A stretch of DNA of 64,000 bases from Lentisphaera marina. Its GTDB lineage: Bacteria > Verrucomicrobiota > Lentisphaeria > Lentisphaerales > Lentisphaeraceae. Positions 53,404-62,413 of this stretch are shown here, in pieces. A program made the translations under genes and the position numbers. The stretch's first letter is position 1; each line of letters opens with the position of its first letter. The notes under the pieces are model-generated. The model was not told the DNA's origin. It ran no database searches and worked only from the letters and a program-made list of their open reading frames with translations. The DNA lies in assembly GCF_028745505.1 (NCBI RefSeq), contig NZ_JAQZZL010000002.1, positions 1,488,001-1,552,000 on the forward strand, read 5' to 3'.

Positions 53404-55242
53404 TTACTGCCCCTTTTTAGTGATATTCAGACTCCAGAAAGACATTTTCTTAAGTGCTTTTTTATCGTCAACGGCTAGAAGTTTAAAGCTCAAATCCTGA
53501 ACACCTTTACTGAGATCTAAAACACCTAAGTCATGAAACTTGCCCTTACCGAGTTCAAAAGTCTTATTGACACCTTTGCCATTGAGTTGGAACTGAGTTC
53601 CATCGGGAGCATCTGTTGCACGAAGCATAACTTTGTATTTTCCTGCAGTGCGCACATCAACTTTCAAAACTTGCTCAGCACCAATTTCACCAAAGAAAGT
53701 ATTAGCCCAGCTCACGCGGTTTTTACCTTTGGTTTTATACATACTTTCGATTTCTACATAAGAAGTTTTTTGATCTGGAAAACCAATGACCTGAACAGGT
53801 GCCGTGTAGGCATGAGCATCATTTAAAATTTCCTGCTTCTTAAGCTCATAACGCTCTTTCATCACTGCAAATTTTTCCGGCATGGATTTCTTAAGGTTTT
53901 TGACCTGACGGGGATCTTTAGCTAAGTTGAATAAGCCCCAGCTACCATTGTCATTCACCACAACCCAGTCACCGCTATAATAAGCACTGCAACGCTGATT
54001 AAATGGTAGTGTATTTTTTGTAAAGCGATGATCGTAGCCGTCTTCACCTGGAGTCGATTGCGGTGAACCAGTTTCTGCACAAAAGTACTCACGCTCAGGC
54101 CATTTCGATTTAGCATCTTTTAAAAGTGGTAAGAGACTTTTTCCGCTGAGTTTTGGTGCAGATGATTTTGCTGACAAACCTGCCATATCCAGGAGCGTTG
54201 GGTAGATGTCCATAACCAAGGAGAAATCATTGCTCACACGCCCTTTAAATTTTGCCGGCCAATACACTGAGAGACGATTACGAACGCCATTTTCCCAGGC
54301 AGTTGCTTTCTTAGATCTTAATCCAGAGGGGTTACGTTGCTTCCATTCCTCTTCATTTAAGTCATAAAATTTACCATTCTGCCAATAACCATGCTCATCT
54401 TCACGGAGTAAACGCGTGGTTGGAGTTGGACCGTTATCACCAAGGTAAAGAATTACTGTGTTATCGGAAATCCCTTCATCTTCAACGGCCTGCATAACAC
54501 GGCCAACCTGGCTATCGAGATGCTCCATCATGCCCATGAACATGGCGTAGCTCTCGCCCAAACCTTTGTCTAAATACTTATGATGATATTCTTTAGGACA
54601 GATCCACGGCTCATGGGGCTGCGCATAAGGAAGATAGAGAAAAAATGGCGCCTGCTTATTTTCTTTAATAAATTTGATAGCCTTATCAGTAACAATTTCA
54701 GCCTGCCAGCCCTTTTCACGACCTGCATATTTACCGTTGTGGAAAAATGGCGGATTAAAATGCTCGTAACGGCCATAGCTACGAATATCTTGGCGAACCA
54801 CCGGCCAAGCTTCATCAAATCCGCGACGAGAAGGGAGGTCAGCATCTGCCAAGCCCAGGTTCCATTTACCCATCATGCCAGTTTTATAACCGCCATCTCT
54901 TAGGGCTTCACTCAAATAATACTCATTTAGATGGGGACTTTCTGCACCAAAACCCACTGATGCAGTACTAACGCGCATAAAATCACGACCCGTCATCAAA
55001 GCTGCACGAGTTGGCGCACAAGCTGGTGCCGTATAGAAATTATCGAAACGCACGCCCTCTTGAGCCAACTTATCCATAAATGGCGTTTCAAGTTTATCCT
55101 GAACAAAGCCGTAATCGTCGTAACCTTGATCATCGGTGAGAATTAAAATGATGTTGGGGCGCTGATCCGCCGCAGACATGGCAAGAGCCGCCGTAAAAAC
55201 AAAAGCTGTACCGAGCTTAATGAGCATATTTTTAAAATTCAT
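53404..55242 (-). CDS. secreted sulfatase with C-terminal carbohydrate-binding-like domain
   Basis: A 612-aa S1 sulfatase: signal peptide (to about residue 25), LTDDQGYDDYGF, formylglycine site CAPTRAALMTG (Cys75), GKWNLG, LYLGDNGPTPTTR. After the usual sulfatase C-terminus (about residue 480) comes an extra region of about 120 residues (YVEIESMYKTKGKNRVSWANTF ... DLSFKLLAVDDKK) that looks like a beta-sandwich binding module. ATG 55242 is chosen because AAGGGAAG precedes it and the signal peptide starts there. First gene of the operon; an AAATG-N5-CATTT site lies about 85 bases upstream. Confidence 0.9.
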   Translation of the reverse strand: MNFKNMLIKLGTAFVFTAALAMSAADQRPNIILILTDDQGYDDYGFVQDKLETPFMDKLAQEGVRFDNFYTAPACAPTRAALMTGRDFMRVSTASVGFGAESPHLNEYYLSEALRDGGYKTGMMGKWNLGLADADLPSRRGFDEAWPVVRQDIRSYGRYEHFNPPFFHNGKYAGREKGWQAEIVTDKAIKFIKENKQAPFFLYLPYAQPHEPWICPKEYHHKYLDKGLGESYAMFMGMMEHLDSQVGRVMQAVEDEGISDNTVILYLGDNGPTPTTRLLREDEHGYWQNGKFYDLNEEEWKQRNPSGLRSKKATAWENGVRNRLSVYWPAKFKGRVSNDFSLVMDIYPTLLDMAGLSAKSSAPKLSGKSLLPLLKDAKSKWPEREYFCAETGSPQSTPGEDGYDHRFTKNTLPFNQRCSAYYSGDWVVVNDNGSWGLFNLAKDPRQVKNLKKSMPEKFAVMKERYELKKQEILNDAHAYTAPVQVIGFPDQKTSYVEIESMYKTKGKNRVSWANTFFGEIGAEQVLKVDVRTAGKYKVMLRATDAPDGTQFQLNGKGVNKTFELGKGKFHDLGVLDLSKGVQDLSFKLLAVDDKKALKKMSFWSLNITKKGQ

Positions 55243-55326
55243 ATTCTTCCCTTTTGCTAAAATCATAAATCTATATAAACCCAAAACTTAGCCGCTTCAA
55301 GTTTTAAATGATTAATTTTTTAAATT

Positions 55327-55341
55327 AAATGTTAAACATTT
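55327..55341 (-). promoter_or_regulatory. candidate GntR operator 1
   Basis: AAATGTTAAACATTT, perfect AAATG/CATTT arms. A half-site-like AAATGATTAATTTTT is 20 bases away (55306-55320). Upstream of the sulfatase-GH5-sulfatase operon. Confidence 0.55.
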
Positions 55342-55388
55342 GTTATTTTCACAGAAAAAAGCAGAGTTTCACCCCCTGCTCTATTCTA

Positions 55389-56954
55389 TTACTTAAATTG
55401 CTTTGACTGTGTAAAGGCCATGTGTTCTTTGTGAAGCTTAGCCATTTTCTTCAAAATACCTGAATACTCCGAATTATCAGCCAGATTAGCTTTCTCTTCC
55501 GGATCTTTATCGTAATCATAGAGCTCCACATGCTCAGGGTTCTTCACGTACATATTACCTTTCGTAGCCTTATTTCTCCAGCCTTTGTACCAGGCGGTGT
55601 AACGGTAACGCTTGGTGCGAATTGTAATTCCCCAGCGCTTATCGTGAGTATAAATACTAGCTGCATATTCCTGCACGTCTTTCGAGCTATCTTTTAAAAC
55701 CGGAACCAAGCTTTTACCATCAAGATTTACAGGCGTTTTAATTCCACTTAATTCACACACAGTTGGGAAAATATCGATGAGGTTCGCAGGCGTATTAGTC
55801 TTCTTTCCACATGGTAAACCTGCATTGGCGATAATTAAAGGTGTACGCGTTGCCTGTTCGTAATTGGTGTGTTTCGTCCACAGACCTTTATCACCGAGGT
55901 GAAAACCGTGATCCCCCCAAAAGACGATAACTGTATTTTTGTCCAAACCCGTTTCTTTTAATTTTTTCATGACTTTTCCAATCTGGGCATCCACATAAGA
56001 AACACAAGCCAGGTATCCATGGAGAAGTTCACGTTGAGTTGCTTCGTCAATTTTGCCTTTTGCCGGCACGCCGCCGTAACCACGAGCTTCAACATATTCT
56101 GTTTCAGCACATTTCGGCGCACCTTTAGGGTAAGACTGGTACTCCGCTAAGGGTAAGCTTGAACGGTCATATAAATCCCAATATTTTTTAGGCGCCACAA
56201 AAGGTAAATGAGGCTTTAAAAAGCCAAGAGCAAGAAAAAAAGGTTTATCTGAATTCTTTAGTTTCTCGAGTTGTTCTATGCCGCGATTAGCCACTCCGCC
56301 ATCTTTGTAGGCATCATCGGGAACATCATAGCTTTCAACGGCAGGGCCGGCGCCATGCTCGCGCATGTAAAAACGCAAGGGTTTACCTTTTAGACCTTTA
56401 GCCTTCCCCTCTTTTTCAACTTGTTTCCCAAGTTTTATAATTTCTGGATTGTGGTAATGTCCCGCTTTTGGTGGACCTGTTTTTTTATTGTAGGGATTAG
56501 TTCCAAAAAACTCAGTCCAGGAAATTTTATCCTGTGGACCATGCCAATCATCTTCCACATTGCGAGGATCAAAAATCTTACCTGTTCCTAAGGTGATGTA
56601 GCCCTGATTTTTAAAGTGAAGAGGCAAGGTCAGTATATCCGGGTACCATTCGCGAAGAACAAATTTACCAGCTGCCATTCCGTAAATTCCAGTGGTATCC
56701 GGATAGTATCCTGTGAGTAAACTAATTCGAGAAGGCCCGCAGACAGCTTGCTGACAATGAGCATTCAGAAAGGCTGTGCCCGACTGGGCTAATTTATCTA
56801 TATTGGGCGAGATTGCGTAATCGTAACCATAACAATTCAAAATGGGCTTAAGGTCATCTACGGCGATAAACAAAACATTCTTTGGCTTTGCGGAAGCCGC
56901 AAAACACATACCAAAGAATACACTCAGAGAAACTAATTTTTTTAATATCATCAT
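55389..56954 (-). CDS. secreted iduronate-2-sulfatase-like sulfatase 1
   Basis: A 521-aa S1 sulfatase: signal peptide (to about residue 22), AVDDLKPILNCYG, formylglycine site CGPSRISLLTGYYPDTTG (Cys72), FFLALGFLKPHLPFVAPKKYWDLYDR and FWGDHGFHLGDKGLWTKHTNYEQATRTPLI. The KPHLPF...LYD and HLGDKGLWTKHTN blocks are those of iduronate-2-sulfatase relatives. It follows its tandem paralogue by 6 bases. Confidence 0.92.
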   Translation of the reverse strand: MMILKKLVSLSVFFGMCFAASAKPKNVLFIAVDDLKPILNCYGYDYAISPNIDKLAQSGTAFLNAHCQQAVCGPSRISLLTGYYPDTTGIYGMAAGKFVLREWYPDILTLPLHFKNQGYITLGTGKIFDPRNVEDDWHGPQDKISWTEFFGTNPYNKKTGPPKAGHYHNPEIIKLGKQVEKEGKAKGLKGKPLRFYMREHGAGPAVESYDVPDDAYKDGGVANRGIEQLEKLKNSDKPFFLALGFLKPHLPFVAPKKYWDLYDRSSLPLAEYQSYPKGAPKCAETEYVEARGYGGVPAKGKIDEATQRELLHGYLACVSYVDAQIGKVMKKLKETGLDKNTVIVFWGDHGFHLGDKGLWTKHTNYEQATRTPLIIANAGLPCGKKTNTPANLIDIFPTVCELSGIKTPVNLDGKSLVPVLKDSSKDVQEYAASIYTHDKRWGITIRTKRYRYTAWYKGWRNKATKGNMYVKNPEHVELYDYDKDPEEKANLADNSEYSGILKKMAKLHKEHMAFTQSKQFK

Positions 56955-56960
56955 GACTCC

Positions 56961-58472
56961 CTACTTTTTATTCTTTTTAGAGTGCGGGCCAAACGCAGCT
57001 TCTTTGCCCCATGGTACAAAAGGTGGTGCAACAGGATTATTGGAATTGTTCACAATACCTTTTGGTAACGCTGCTTTCCAACCTGCTTTAAGTTGCTTTT
57101 TAAGTTCAGCTACTACCGATTTATACTCCGGTGTGTTGGCTACATTGCGCGATTCTATGGCATCGTTTTTATGATCATAAAGTTCATGGCTTTTGAATGA
57201 TCCATCCAGTTCGCGCCACTCAATGTAATGATAACGATCCGTTCTGATGGAAAAGCCCTCAAATTTTGCCTTCGGATAACCGCGTGGATACTGGCTAAAT
57301 GCAGCAGACTTCCACTCTCTTTGCGGATTCCGCAAAAGCGGTTTTACGCTATTACCTTCCAAGTACTGGGGTACTTTAATTCCAGCAAGATCACAAAGAG
57401 TTGGGTAAACGTCAACATACTCAACTAAGGCCTTTGTTTTAGTACCTTGCGTATAACCAGGAGTCGATACAATCATTGGTGCGCGATTTGAGTTCTCAAA
57501 ATTCGTAGATTTACCCCAGTGATTTTGGTCACCTAAATGCCAGCCGTGATCAGAAATAAAAGCAATGATAGTCTTTTCCTTTAAGCCTAAACGCTCAAGT
57601 TCAGCCATAACAATACCAATCTGAGCATCGATGTAAGACACGCAAGCAAAGTAAGCATGCTTCATTTTGCGGGCATATTCATCGTCACCCACTATGCGAC
57701 CATTGCTTGGCTTGGGAATATTATATTTTTGTAAATTCGCCCAATCACGAGCGTACTTTGGAGCATCAATTGGCAAATCTTTGACTTCTGCTAAATCTAT
57801 TTTTTCACGATCATATAGATCCCAGTATTTTTTGGGTGCATTCCAGGGTAAATGAGGCTTCCAATAACCTAGAGCAAGGAAAAATGGCTTATCCTGTTTG
57901 GCCATTCTACGGAGTGTTTTCAAAGCCTCTAAGGTATTTTGACCATCGTCATAAGCATCATCTTCCACATCCTCACATTCATAAGGGGGAAGCTCGCTTT
58001 TTTTCTTCCCTTTGGCAAAATTGACATACTTAGTTCCCCAGCCGGCACTCACAGATTTTTCAGTGAAATCCTCGTTATATACGTGGTGAATTTTTCCAAC
58101 TGAACGAACGTAATAACCCTCATTCATAAAATGACGCATGACTGATGGGCGATTACCCTCCAAAAGCTCTTCAACCGTGTAGATTGAATAAGGATAATCA
58201 GAACCAGTGCTATCCGGTCTTAAACCAGTTAAAAAGCTGGCTCGCGATGCAGTACAAACCGGCTGCTGAACATAGGCACGCTCAAACAAAACCCCCTGCT
58301 CAGCGAGTTTATCAATATTCGGACTATGAATATACTCAGCACCATAGCAGTTCAGTTCAGGTCGCAGATCATCGACAACAATAAATAATACATTCTTTGG
58401 CTTCGCTTGAACAAAACTCAGTGCGAGAACCGCAAGAAATAAAAAGGCTCTTCCAGGGGATAACACAGTCAT
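56961..58472 (-). CDS. secreted iduronate-2-sulfatase-like sulfatase 2
   Basis: A 503-aa S1 sulfatase and tandem paralogue of the next gene: signal peptide (to about residue 23), VVDDLRPELNCYGAEY, formylglycine site PVCTASRASFLTGLRPDSTG (Cys73, C-x-A-x-R form), FFLALGYWKPHLPWNAPKKY and ISDHGWHLGDQNHWGKSTNFENSNRAPM. It ends in a short basic tail (HSKKNKK). First gene of a two-sulfatase unit with an AAATG-N5-CATTT site about 80 bases upstream. Confidence 0.92.
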   Translation of the reverse strand: MTVLSPGRAFLFLAVLALSFVQAKPKNVLFIVVDDLRPELNCYGAEYIHSPNIDKLAEQGVLFERAYVQQPVCTASRASFLTGLRPDSTGSDYPYSIYTVEELLEGNRPSVMRHFMNEGYYVRSVGKIHHVYNEDFTEKSVSAGWGTKYVNFAKGKKKSELPPYECEDVEDDAYDDGQNTLEALKTLRRMAKQDKPFFLALGYWKPHLPWNAPKKYWDLYDREKIDLAEVKDLPIDAPKYARDWANLQKYNIPKPSNGRIVGDDEYARKMKHAYFACVSYIDAQIGIVMAELERLGLKEKTIIAFISDHGWHLGDQNHWGKSTNFENSNRAPMIVSTPGYTQGTKTKALVEYVDVYPTLCDLAGIKVPQYLEGNSVKPLLRNPQREWKSAAFSQYPRGYPKAKFEGFSIRTDRYHYIEWRELDGSFKSHELYDHKNDAIESRNVANTPEYKSVVAELKKQLKAGWKAALPKGIVNNSNNPVAPPFVPWGKEAAFGPHSKKNKK

Positions 58473-58551
58473 TCATTAATCTCTTTTTTAAAATTCACAG
58501 ATAAAACTAAACGTTCACGGAGAAAATATCAAATGGTTATCTTAATATTTT

Positions 58552-58566
58552 AAATGATCAACATTT
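58552..58566 (-). promoter_or_regulatory. candidate GntR operator 2
   Basis: AAATGATCAACATTT, perfect arms. Lies between the small secreted-protein gene (stop at 58583) and the sulfatase start at 58472. Confidence 0.55.
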
Positions 58567-58582
58567 TAAATCTCCAAAAAAA

Positions 58583-59176
58583 TTAGATACTTGCCTCGAG
58601 CTCAGCCTTCTTAATATTTTCTTTTTTGGGTGCACGGCACTTGAAGCTAATCGTCACTTTTGTTCCTTCTTTAACTTCAATCCACTGCTGAACCCATTTA
58701 CTATTGCCGCCTGCAATAATATAATGCTCACCATTCGCCGCATCTCCTTTGATTAATTGATTGGAGTTAAATTTCCACCAACCTTCCGAAACTCCACTAT
58801 TCTTTAATTGCTCAAAATCGCCATTTACTATATCTGAGCCGCTTATTTTTAGGTCATCATATTCGATCCAGTTCACCTTCCCCGATTTCTCATGATGACG
58901 TCCAGTGATTTTCAGACGCACTTTCCCTGCCTTTGATGCACGAAAGCTAAATTGCATTTCCTGCCATTTTTTCTCAGGCTCTTCAACACTCCTAAAAATC
59001 ACCTTATTTTTTATGGCTTTATCATAATAATGATAGTCCATACCTTCACCAGGCTGAATCTTTACAAAATCAATTTCTTCCTTATCTCCGTAAAGGGTTA
59101 TAACTGCCCTAGGGAAGTCTTCAGCAAAGGCCTGCCCCATGAGCAAAAGCAATGCTGTGAATAATAATTTTTTCAT
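58583..59176 (-). CDS. small secreted protein, beta-sandwich-like
   Basis: A 197-aa protein with a signal peptide (MKKLLFTALLLLMGQAFAED). The middle, MQFSFRASKAGKVRLKITGRHHEKSGKVNWIEYDDLKISGSDIVNGDFEQ, resembles carbohydrate-binding-module-type beta sandwiches (CBM4/9-like), but no catalytic motif is seen. It may be a binding protein for the target polymer. It follows the regulator gene by 103 bases on the same strand and may be cotranscribed with it. Confidence 0.6.
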   Translation of the reverse strand: MKKLLFTALLLLMGQAFAEDFPRAVITLYGDKEEIDFVKIQPGEGMDYHYYDKAIKNKVIFRSVEEPEKKWQEMQFSFRASKAGKVRLKITGRHHEKSGKVNWIEYDDLKISGSDIVNGDFEQLKNSGVSEGWWKFNSNQLIKGDAANGEHYIIAGGNSKWVQQWIEVKEGTKVTISFKCRAPKKENIKKAELEASI

Positions 59177-59279
59177 TATTTCCTCTTTTCATTACGCATT
59201 AATTTTAGGAATAGACAAAACCATTCCTTTTAAAAACAGTTGTTATTTAAATCAGAGCCAGGCTCTGTGCAATGCAGAA

Positions 59280-60383
59280 TTAGTATTCTTTGATCTTAAC
59301 CGGAATACATTTTTCCACAGTTTTTGTCGGATCTTTTTCAAGATCTGACAAGAAGACTTGAACAGCCTGACGCCCCATTTCTTCAATATCCTGTTCCACA
59401 GAATATTTAACATTTGGAACAGATTCAATACTCTCAAAATCAAAAGTCGCCACAGGAAGTGATGCCAGTTTTTCAGTAGACTCATTGGGATAAAGTTTAC
59501 AGAAATCATTCATACCCTCGAGCATACTGCTATCATTTACAAAGAGTGCATCTGCCTCCAGGCGACGTGCTGCATAAAGACCTGCACATTCATTGCCCAC
59601 ATCTTCCAAGTAACTTAATGAATTACTGCATAAGATGTAGCGCTCATCAAATTCAAGACCATTTTTCTCGATAGCCGCCTTAAAGCCTTCGAGACGCTGC
59701 TTTCTTGCGAGAGTATTGAGATAGCCCCCCATGAAAGCAACTTTCTTAGCTCCATCATCTATCAGTTTCTGAGTTAGGTCAAAAGCCGCTTGGAAGTCAT
59801 CAATATCGACCTTGTGAATTCCCTCACGACTTTCCAAGCTGGAACCGGCCCAAACGCTTGGACATTTCAGGTCATCTAAGAAATCGATCAATTGATTATG
59901 AGTCGACATAAAGGGATCAATAACTAGAGCACCTTCACATTTCACGGCATTAAATAAATCGCGAATTCTATTAAAGTTCTTACCCACTTCCTCTTCTTCA
60001 TATTTGAAAGCGACATTCACTGTGGTGGCGTTGTTTAAAAGCGCCTCTGCATGAACCGCATATAGAAGTCTGGAGAAATACCAATTGGAGCTCTTTTCCC
60101 ATGATGGCCAAGGTGAGATTACCAATATCAATCTAGTGTTGCTAGAAGGAGGCTTACGAGTAACCACTGTTCCATAACCAGCGCGACGATTGATGTAGCC
60201 TTCTTTTTTTAGCCAGGCCAAAGCTTTTGAAACAGTAAGACGGTTTATTCCAAGGTCTTCTGCAATGGACTTTTCAGTAGGAAGAAGGTCCCCCTCATCA
60301 TACTTATCGGAACTTATCATTTCCCAGATATGATTGTAGGCAATCTCTTCTTTACGAGCAGGTTTTGACTTTTCTTCAGACAT
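59280..60383 (-). CDS. GntR-family regulator with LacI-type sensor domain
   Basis: A 367-aa regulator: N-terminal GntR winged helix (about 10-78: IAYNHIWEMISSDKYDEGDLLPTEKSIAEDLGINRLTVSKALAWLKKEGYINRRAGYGTVV), then a periplasmic-binding-protein-like sugar sensor (about 85-365), as in AraR-type repressors. It probably senses a sugar released by the surrounding enzymes. An AAATG-N5-CATTT palindrome 34 bases upstream of its own start and the same site before three sulfatase units suggest autoregulation and local control. Confidence 0.88.
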   Translation of the reverse strand: MSEEKSKPARKEEIAYNHIWEMISSDKYDEGDLLPTEKSIAEDLGINRLTVSKALAWLKKEGYINRRAGYGTVVTRKPPSSNTRLILVISPWPSWEKSSNWYFSRLLYAVHAEALLNNATTVNVAFKYEEEEVGKNFNRIRDLFNAVKCEGALVIDPFMSTHNQLIDFLDDLKCPSVWAGSSLESREGIHKVDIDDFQAAFDLTQKLIDDGAKKVAFMGGYLNTLARKQRLEGFKAAIEKNGLEFDERYILCSNSLSYLEDVGNECAGLYAARRLEADALFVNDSSMLEGMNDFCKLYPNESTEKLASLPVATFDFESIESVPNVKYSVEQDIEEMGRQAVQVFLSDLEKDPTKTVEKCIPVKIKEY

Positions 60384-60416
60384 AATTGTTTACTTTTTAA
60401 AATTAATCACGACTTA

Positions 60417-60431
60417 AAATGATTAACATTT
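60417..60431 (-). promoter_or_regulatory. candidate GntR operator 3 (autoregulatory)
   Basis: AAATGATTAACATTT, perfect arms, 34 bases 5' of the regulator start. Confidence 0.6.
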
Positions 60432-60457
60432 AGTTAATTACAAGGCTTTGAATTCAA

Positions 60458-62032
60458 TCACTGACCGAATTCACCGAAAGTGTGAGGCAAGCCTTTAACG
60501 AACTTGGATAATTCACCTTTTAGCGTTTCTAGAACTGGGCGATATTCAGGATTATTGATAAGGTTTTTCATTTCGTAAACATCTGCTTTTAGATTGTAGA
60601 GCTGATCGGAATCCCAGTAATGCTTATACATGCGTTCATTGCCGTAGTTGTGGTGATCCACACCAGTCCAAAAAACTTTCTTGGGGTTCGCTTTCATTTT
60701 CTTTTCAATCTCAGGCGTCACACGATTAACCAGTAATTTCCAATCTTTACTGAACACAGCTTTAGTGTTTCCAGCTTCAACAAACATATACTTGCGCCAG
60801 TCGGCAGGCTCACCATTGCCCGTTAACTGAGGTACAATACTCTTACTGTCCTGAGCCATATCTGCAGCTAACGTTCCACCTGCAACCTCGACTAAAGTTG
60901 CAGCCATGTCAATGTTACCGCAAAGGGTATCATGTCTTGTCCCTGGAGCTATTTTGCCAGGCCAAACGGCTATGAGTGGAACTTTTGAACCACCTTCATA
61001 GCAGCTGTTTTTTCCTCTTCCTCCGTGATCACTAGTGAAAATAACAAGCGTATTGTCTAGTAGATCATTTTTCTTTAATGCATCCATTACCGCACCCACG
61101 TAATCATCCATACGAGTTGCCATGGCATTTTGATCCGGCACACCTGCTGCTCTGGTTCGTTTGAACACATCTTCAACTTTAGGCAGGAAGTAAAGTGGCT
61201 CATCCAAAAGACCGTCGGAGGTTACACGTTGATTGTAGGTAGTGATATCATTATAATCAAAGTAATATTGACCGTGGGGAACAGGAAGTGAGCAGTATAG
61301 AAAAAAGGGCTGATCTTTACTCTCATTAATAAATTTTACAGCTCCTTCACACTGCCAGTCGAGGTTTACAATCGAGTTACCCCACTCCATTCTATCGACT
61401 ACGTCCCAACCAAAACCGTTGCTTAAATAATCAATTCCGGCTTGGTAATATTTCTTGATTGCTTTCTCAGATTTCTTAGTTTGCTCAAGGGTGGCATTTG
61501 GAGCATGATCTGCCTTTTTGCGCTTAGGCAGATCATTCCTTTTCATATTGTGCCACTTACCAATAATTCCCGTACGGTAGCCCTGCTTTTTCAATTCTTT
61601 AGGCAAGCTGGTCTCAGTATTGAGGATTGCTGGGCGCCACTCTAAAGTAGCATGAGTCCCCGCTGGATAATCATCTTGAAGCTCTATACCTCGAGTAGCG
61701 TAACGACCGGTGAGAAGACAGTAACGACTGGAACTACAAACGGTGGCATTTACGTAAAAGCGAGTCAAAATCATCCCTTCATCAGCAAGCTTGTCGATGT
61801 GAGGGGTTAATACCTTGGGAACTCCAGCTTTGTGACCTACACCATGAACTCTTTTCACACCACTGGGAGATGGCCAAATATCTACATCATTCATTGTGCA
61901 GTTGATCTCATCTGCATCCAGATCATCCGCATAAATAAAAACAATATTTGGCTTCTTATTTTCTGCATGAATACTAAATATTCCACTCAGCATAAATGCA
62001 ACTAGCGCAAAAGAGCTCATTAACTTGGTCAT
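60458..62032 (-). CDS. secreted sulfatase with atypical CSSSR site
   Basis: A 524-aa S1 sulfatase: signal peptide (to about residue 23), IYADDLDADEINC, site VCSSSRYCLLTGRYATRG (Cys99), IGKWHNMKRNDLP, FTSDHGGRGKNSCYEGGSKVPLIAVWP and QLYNLKADVYEMKNLI. The formylglycine motif reads C-S-S-S-R, with Ser in place of the usual Pro or Ala. A long insert precedes the site (about residues 45-75). ATG 62032 is chosen because the signal peptide begins there and AGGA precedes it; the longer frame adds a non-hydrophobic leader. Confidence 0.9.
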   Translation of the reverse strand: MTKLMSSFALVAFMLSGIFSIHAENKKPNIVFIYADDLDADEINCTMNDVDIWPSPSGVKRVHGVGHKAGVPKVLTPHIDKLADEGMILTRFYVNATVCSSSRYCLLTGRYATRGIELQDDYPAGTHATLEWRPAILNTETSLPKELKKQGYRTGIIGKWHNMKRNDLPKRKKADHAPNATLEQTKKSEKAIKKYYQAGIDYLSNGFGWDVVDRMEWGNSIVNLDWQCEGAVKFINESKDQPFFLYCSLPVPHGQYYFDYNDITTYNQRVTSDGLLDEPLYFLPKVEDVFKRTRAAGVPDQNAMATRMDDYVGAVMDALKKNDLLDNTLVIFTSDHGGRGKNSCYEGGSKVPLIAVWPGKIAPGTRHDTLCGNIDMAATLVEVAGGTLAADMAQDSKSIVPQLTGNGEPADWRKYMFVEAGNTKAVFSKDWKLLVNRVTPEIEKKMKANPKKVFWTGVDHHNYGNERMYKHYWDSDQLYNLKADVYEMKNLINNPEYRPVLETLKGELSKFVKGLPHTFGEFGQ

Positions 62033-62134
62033 AGGGGCATTCCTTAGTTTAATTTTCACGTCAAATTTCCGTATAATATGGCCTTGATGACGAAATATCA
62101 ATCGTTTTTGGTGAAATAATTATCATTATTTATT

Positions 62135-62149
62135 AAATGTTAATCATTT
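62135..62149 (-). promoter_or_regulatory. candidate GntR operator 4
   Basis: AAATGTTAATCATTT, exact reverse complement of operator 3, about 100 bases upstream of the CSSSR sulfatase. Confidence 0.6.
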
Positions 62150-62309
62150 TACCAGTTCATTCTTCTTTCATGTAGACTACATACACACAAAAAACATAGT
62201 GAAAGAATGAGAAAAAATTTACCATATAGTTTCCCTTAAGGATTAACTCTTATCAAACATTCTTGGAATTAAACGATAGAAGAATACAAAAAACACATCT
62301 ATATGAGCA

Positions 62310-62366
62310 AAAAAAGCGAGCTACAGAAATATGTATGTGGTGTCATTGACATATTCCTGTAGCTCG
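62310..62366 (-). terminator. terminator of the deacetylase-nagB transcript
   Basis: CGAGCTACAGAAATATGT (62317-62334) pairs with ACATATTCCTGTAGCTCG (62349-62366), 17 of 18 pairs, loop 14 bases. On the minus strand a run of seven T follows. It lies about 50 bases past the nagB stop. The rest of 62150-62413 has no gene that I can support. Confidence 0.85.
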
Positions 62367-62413
62367 TAAAACATGGCCTAGGGGGAAACCATTATTTTCC
62401 TAAACACACTAAC

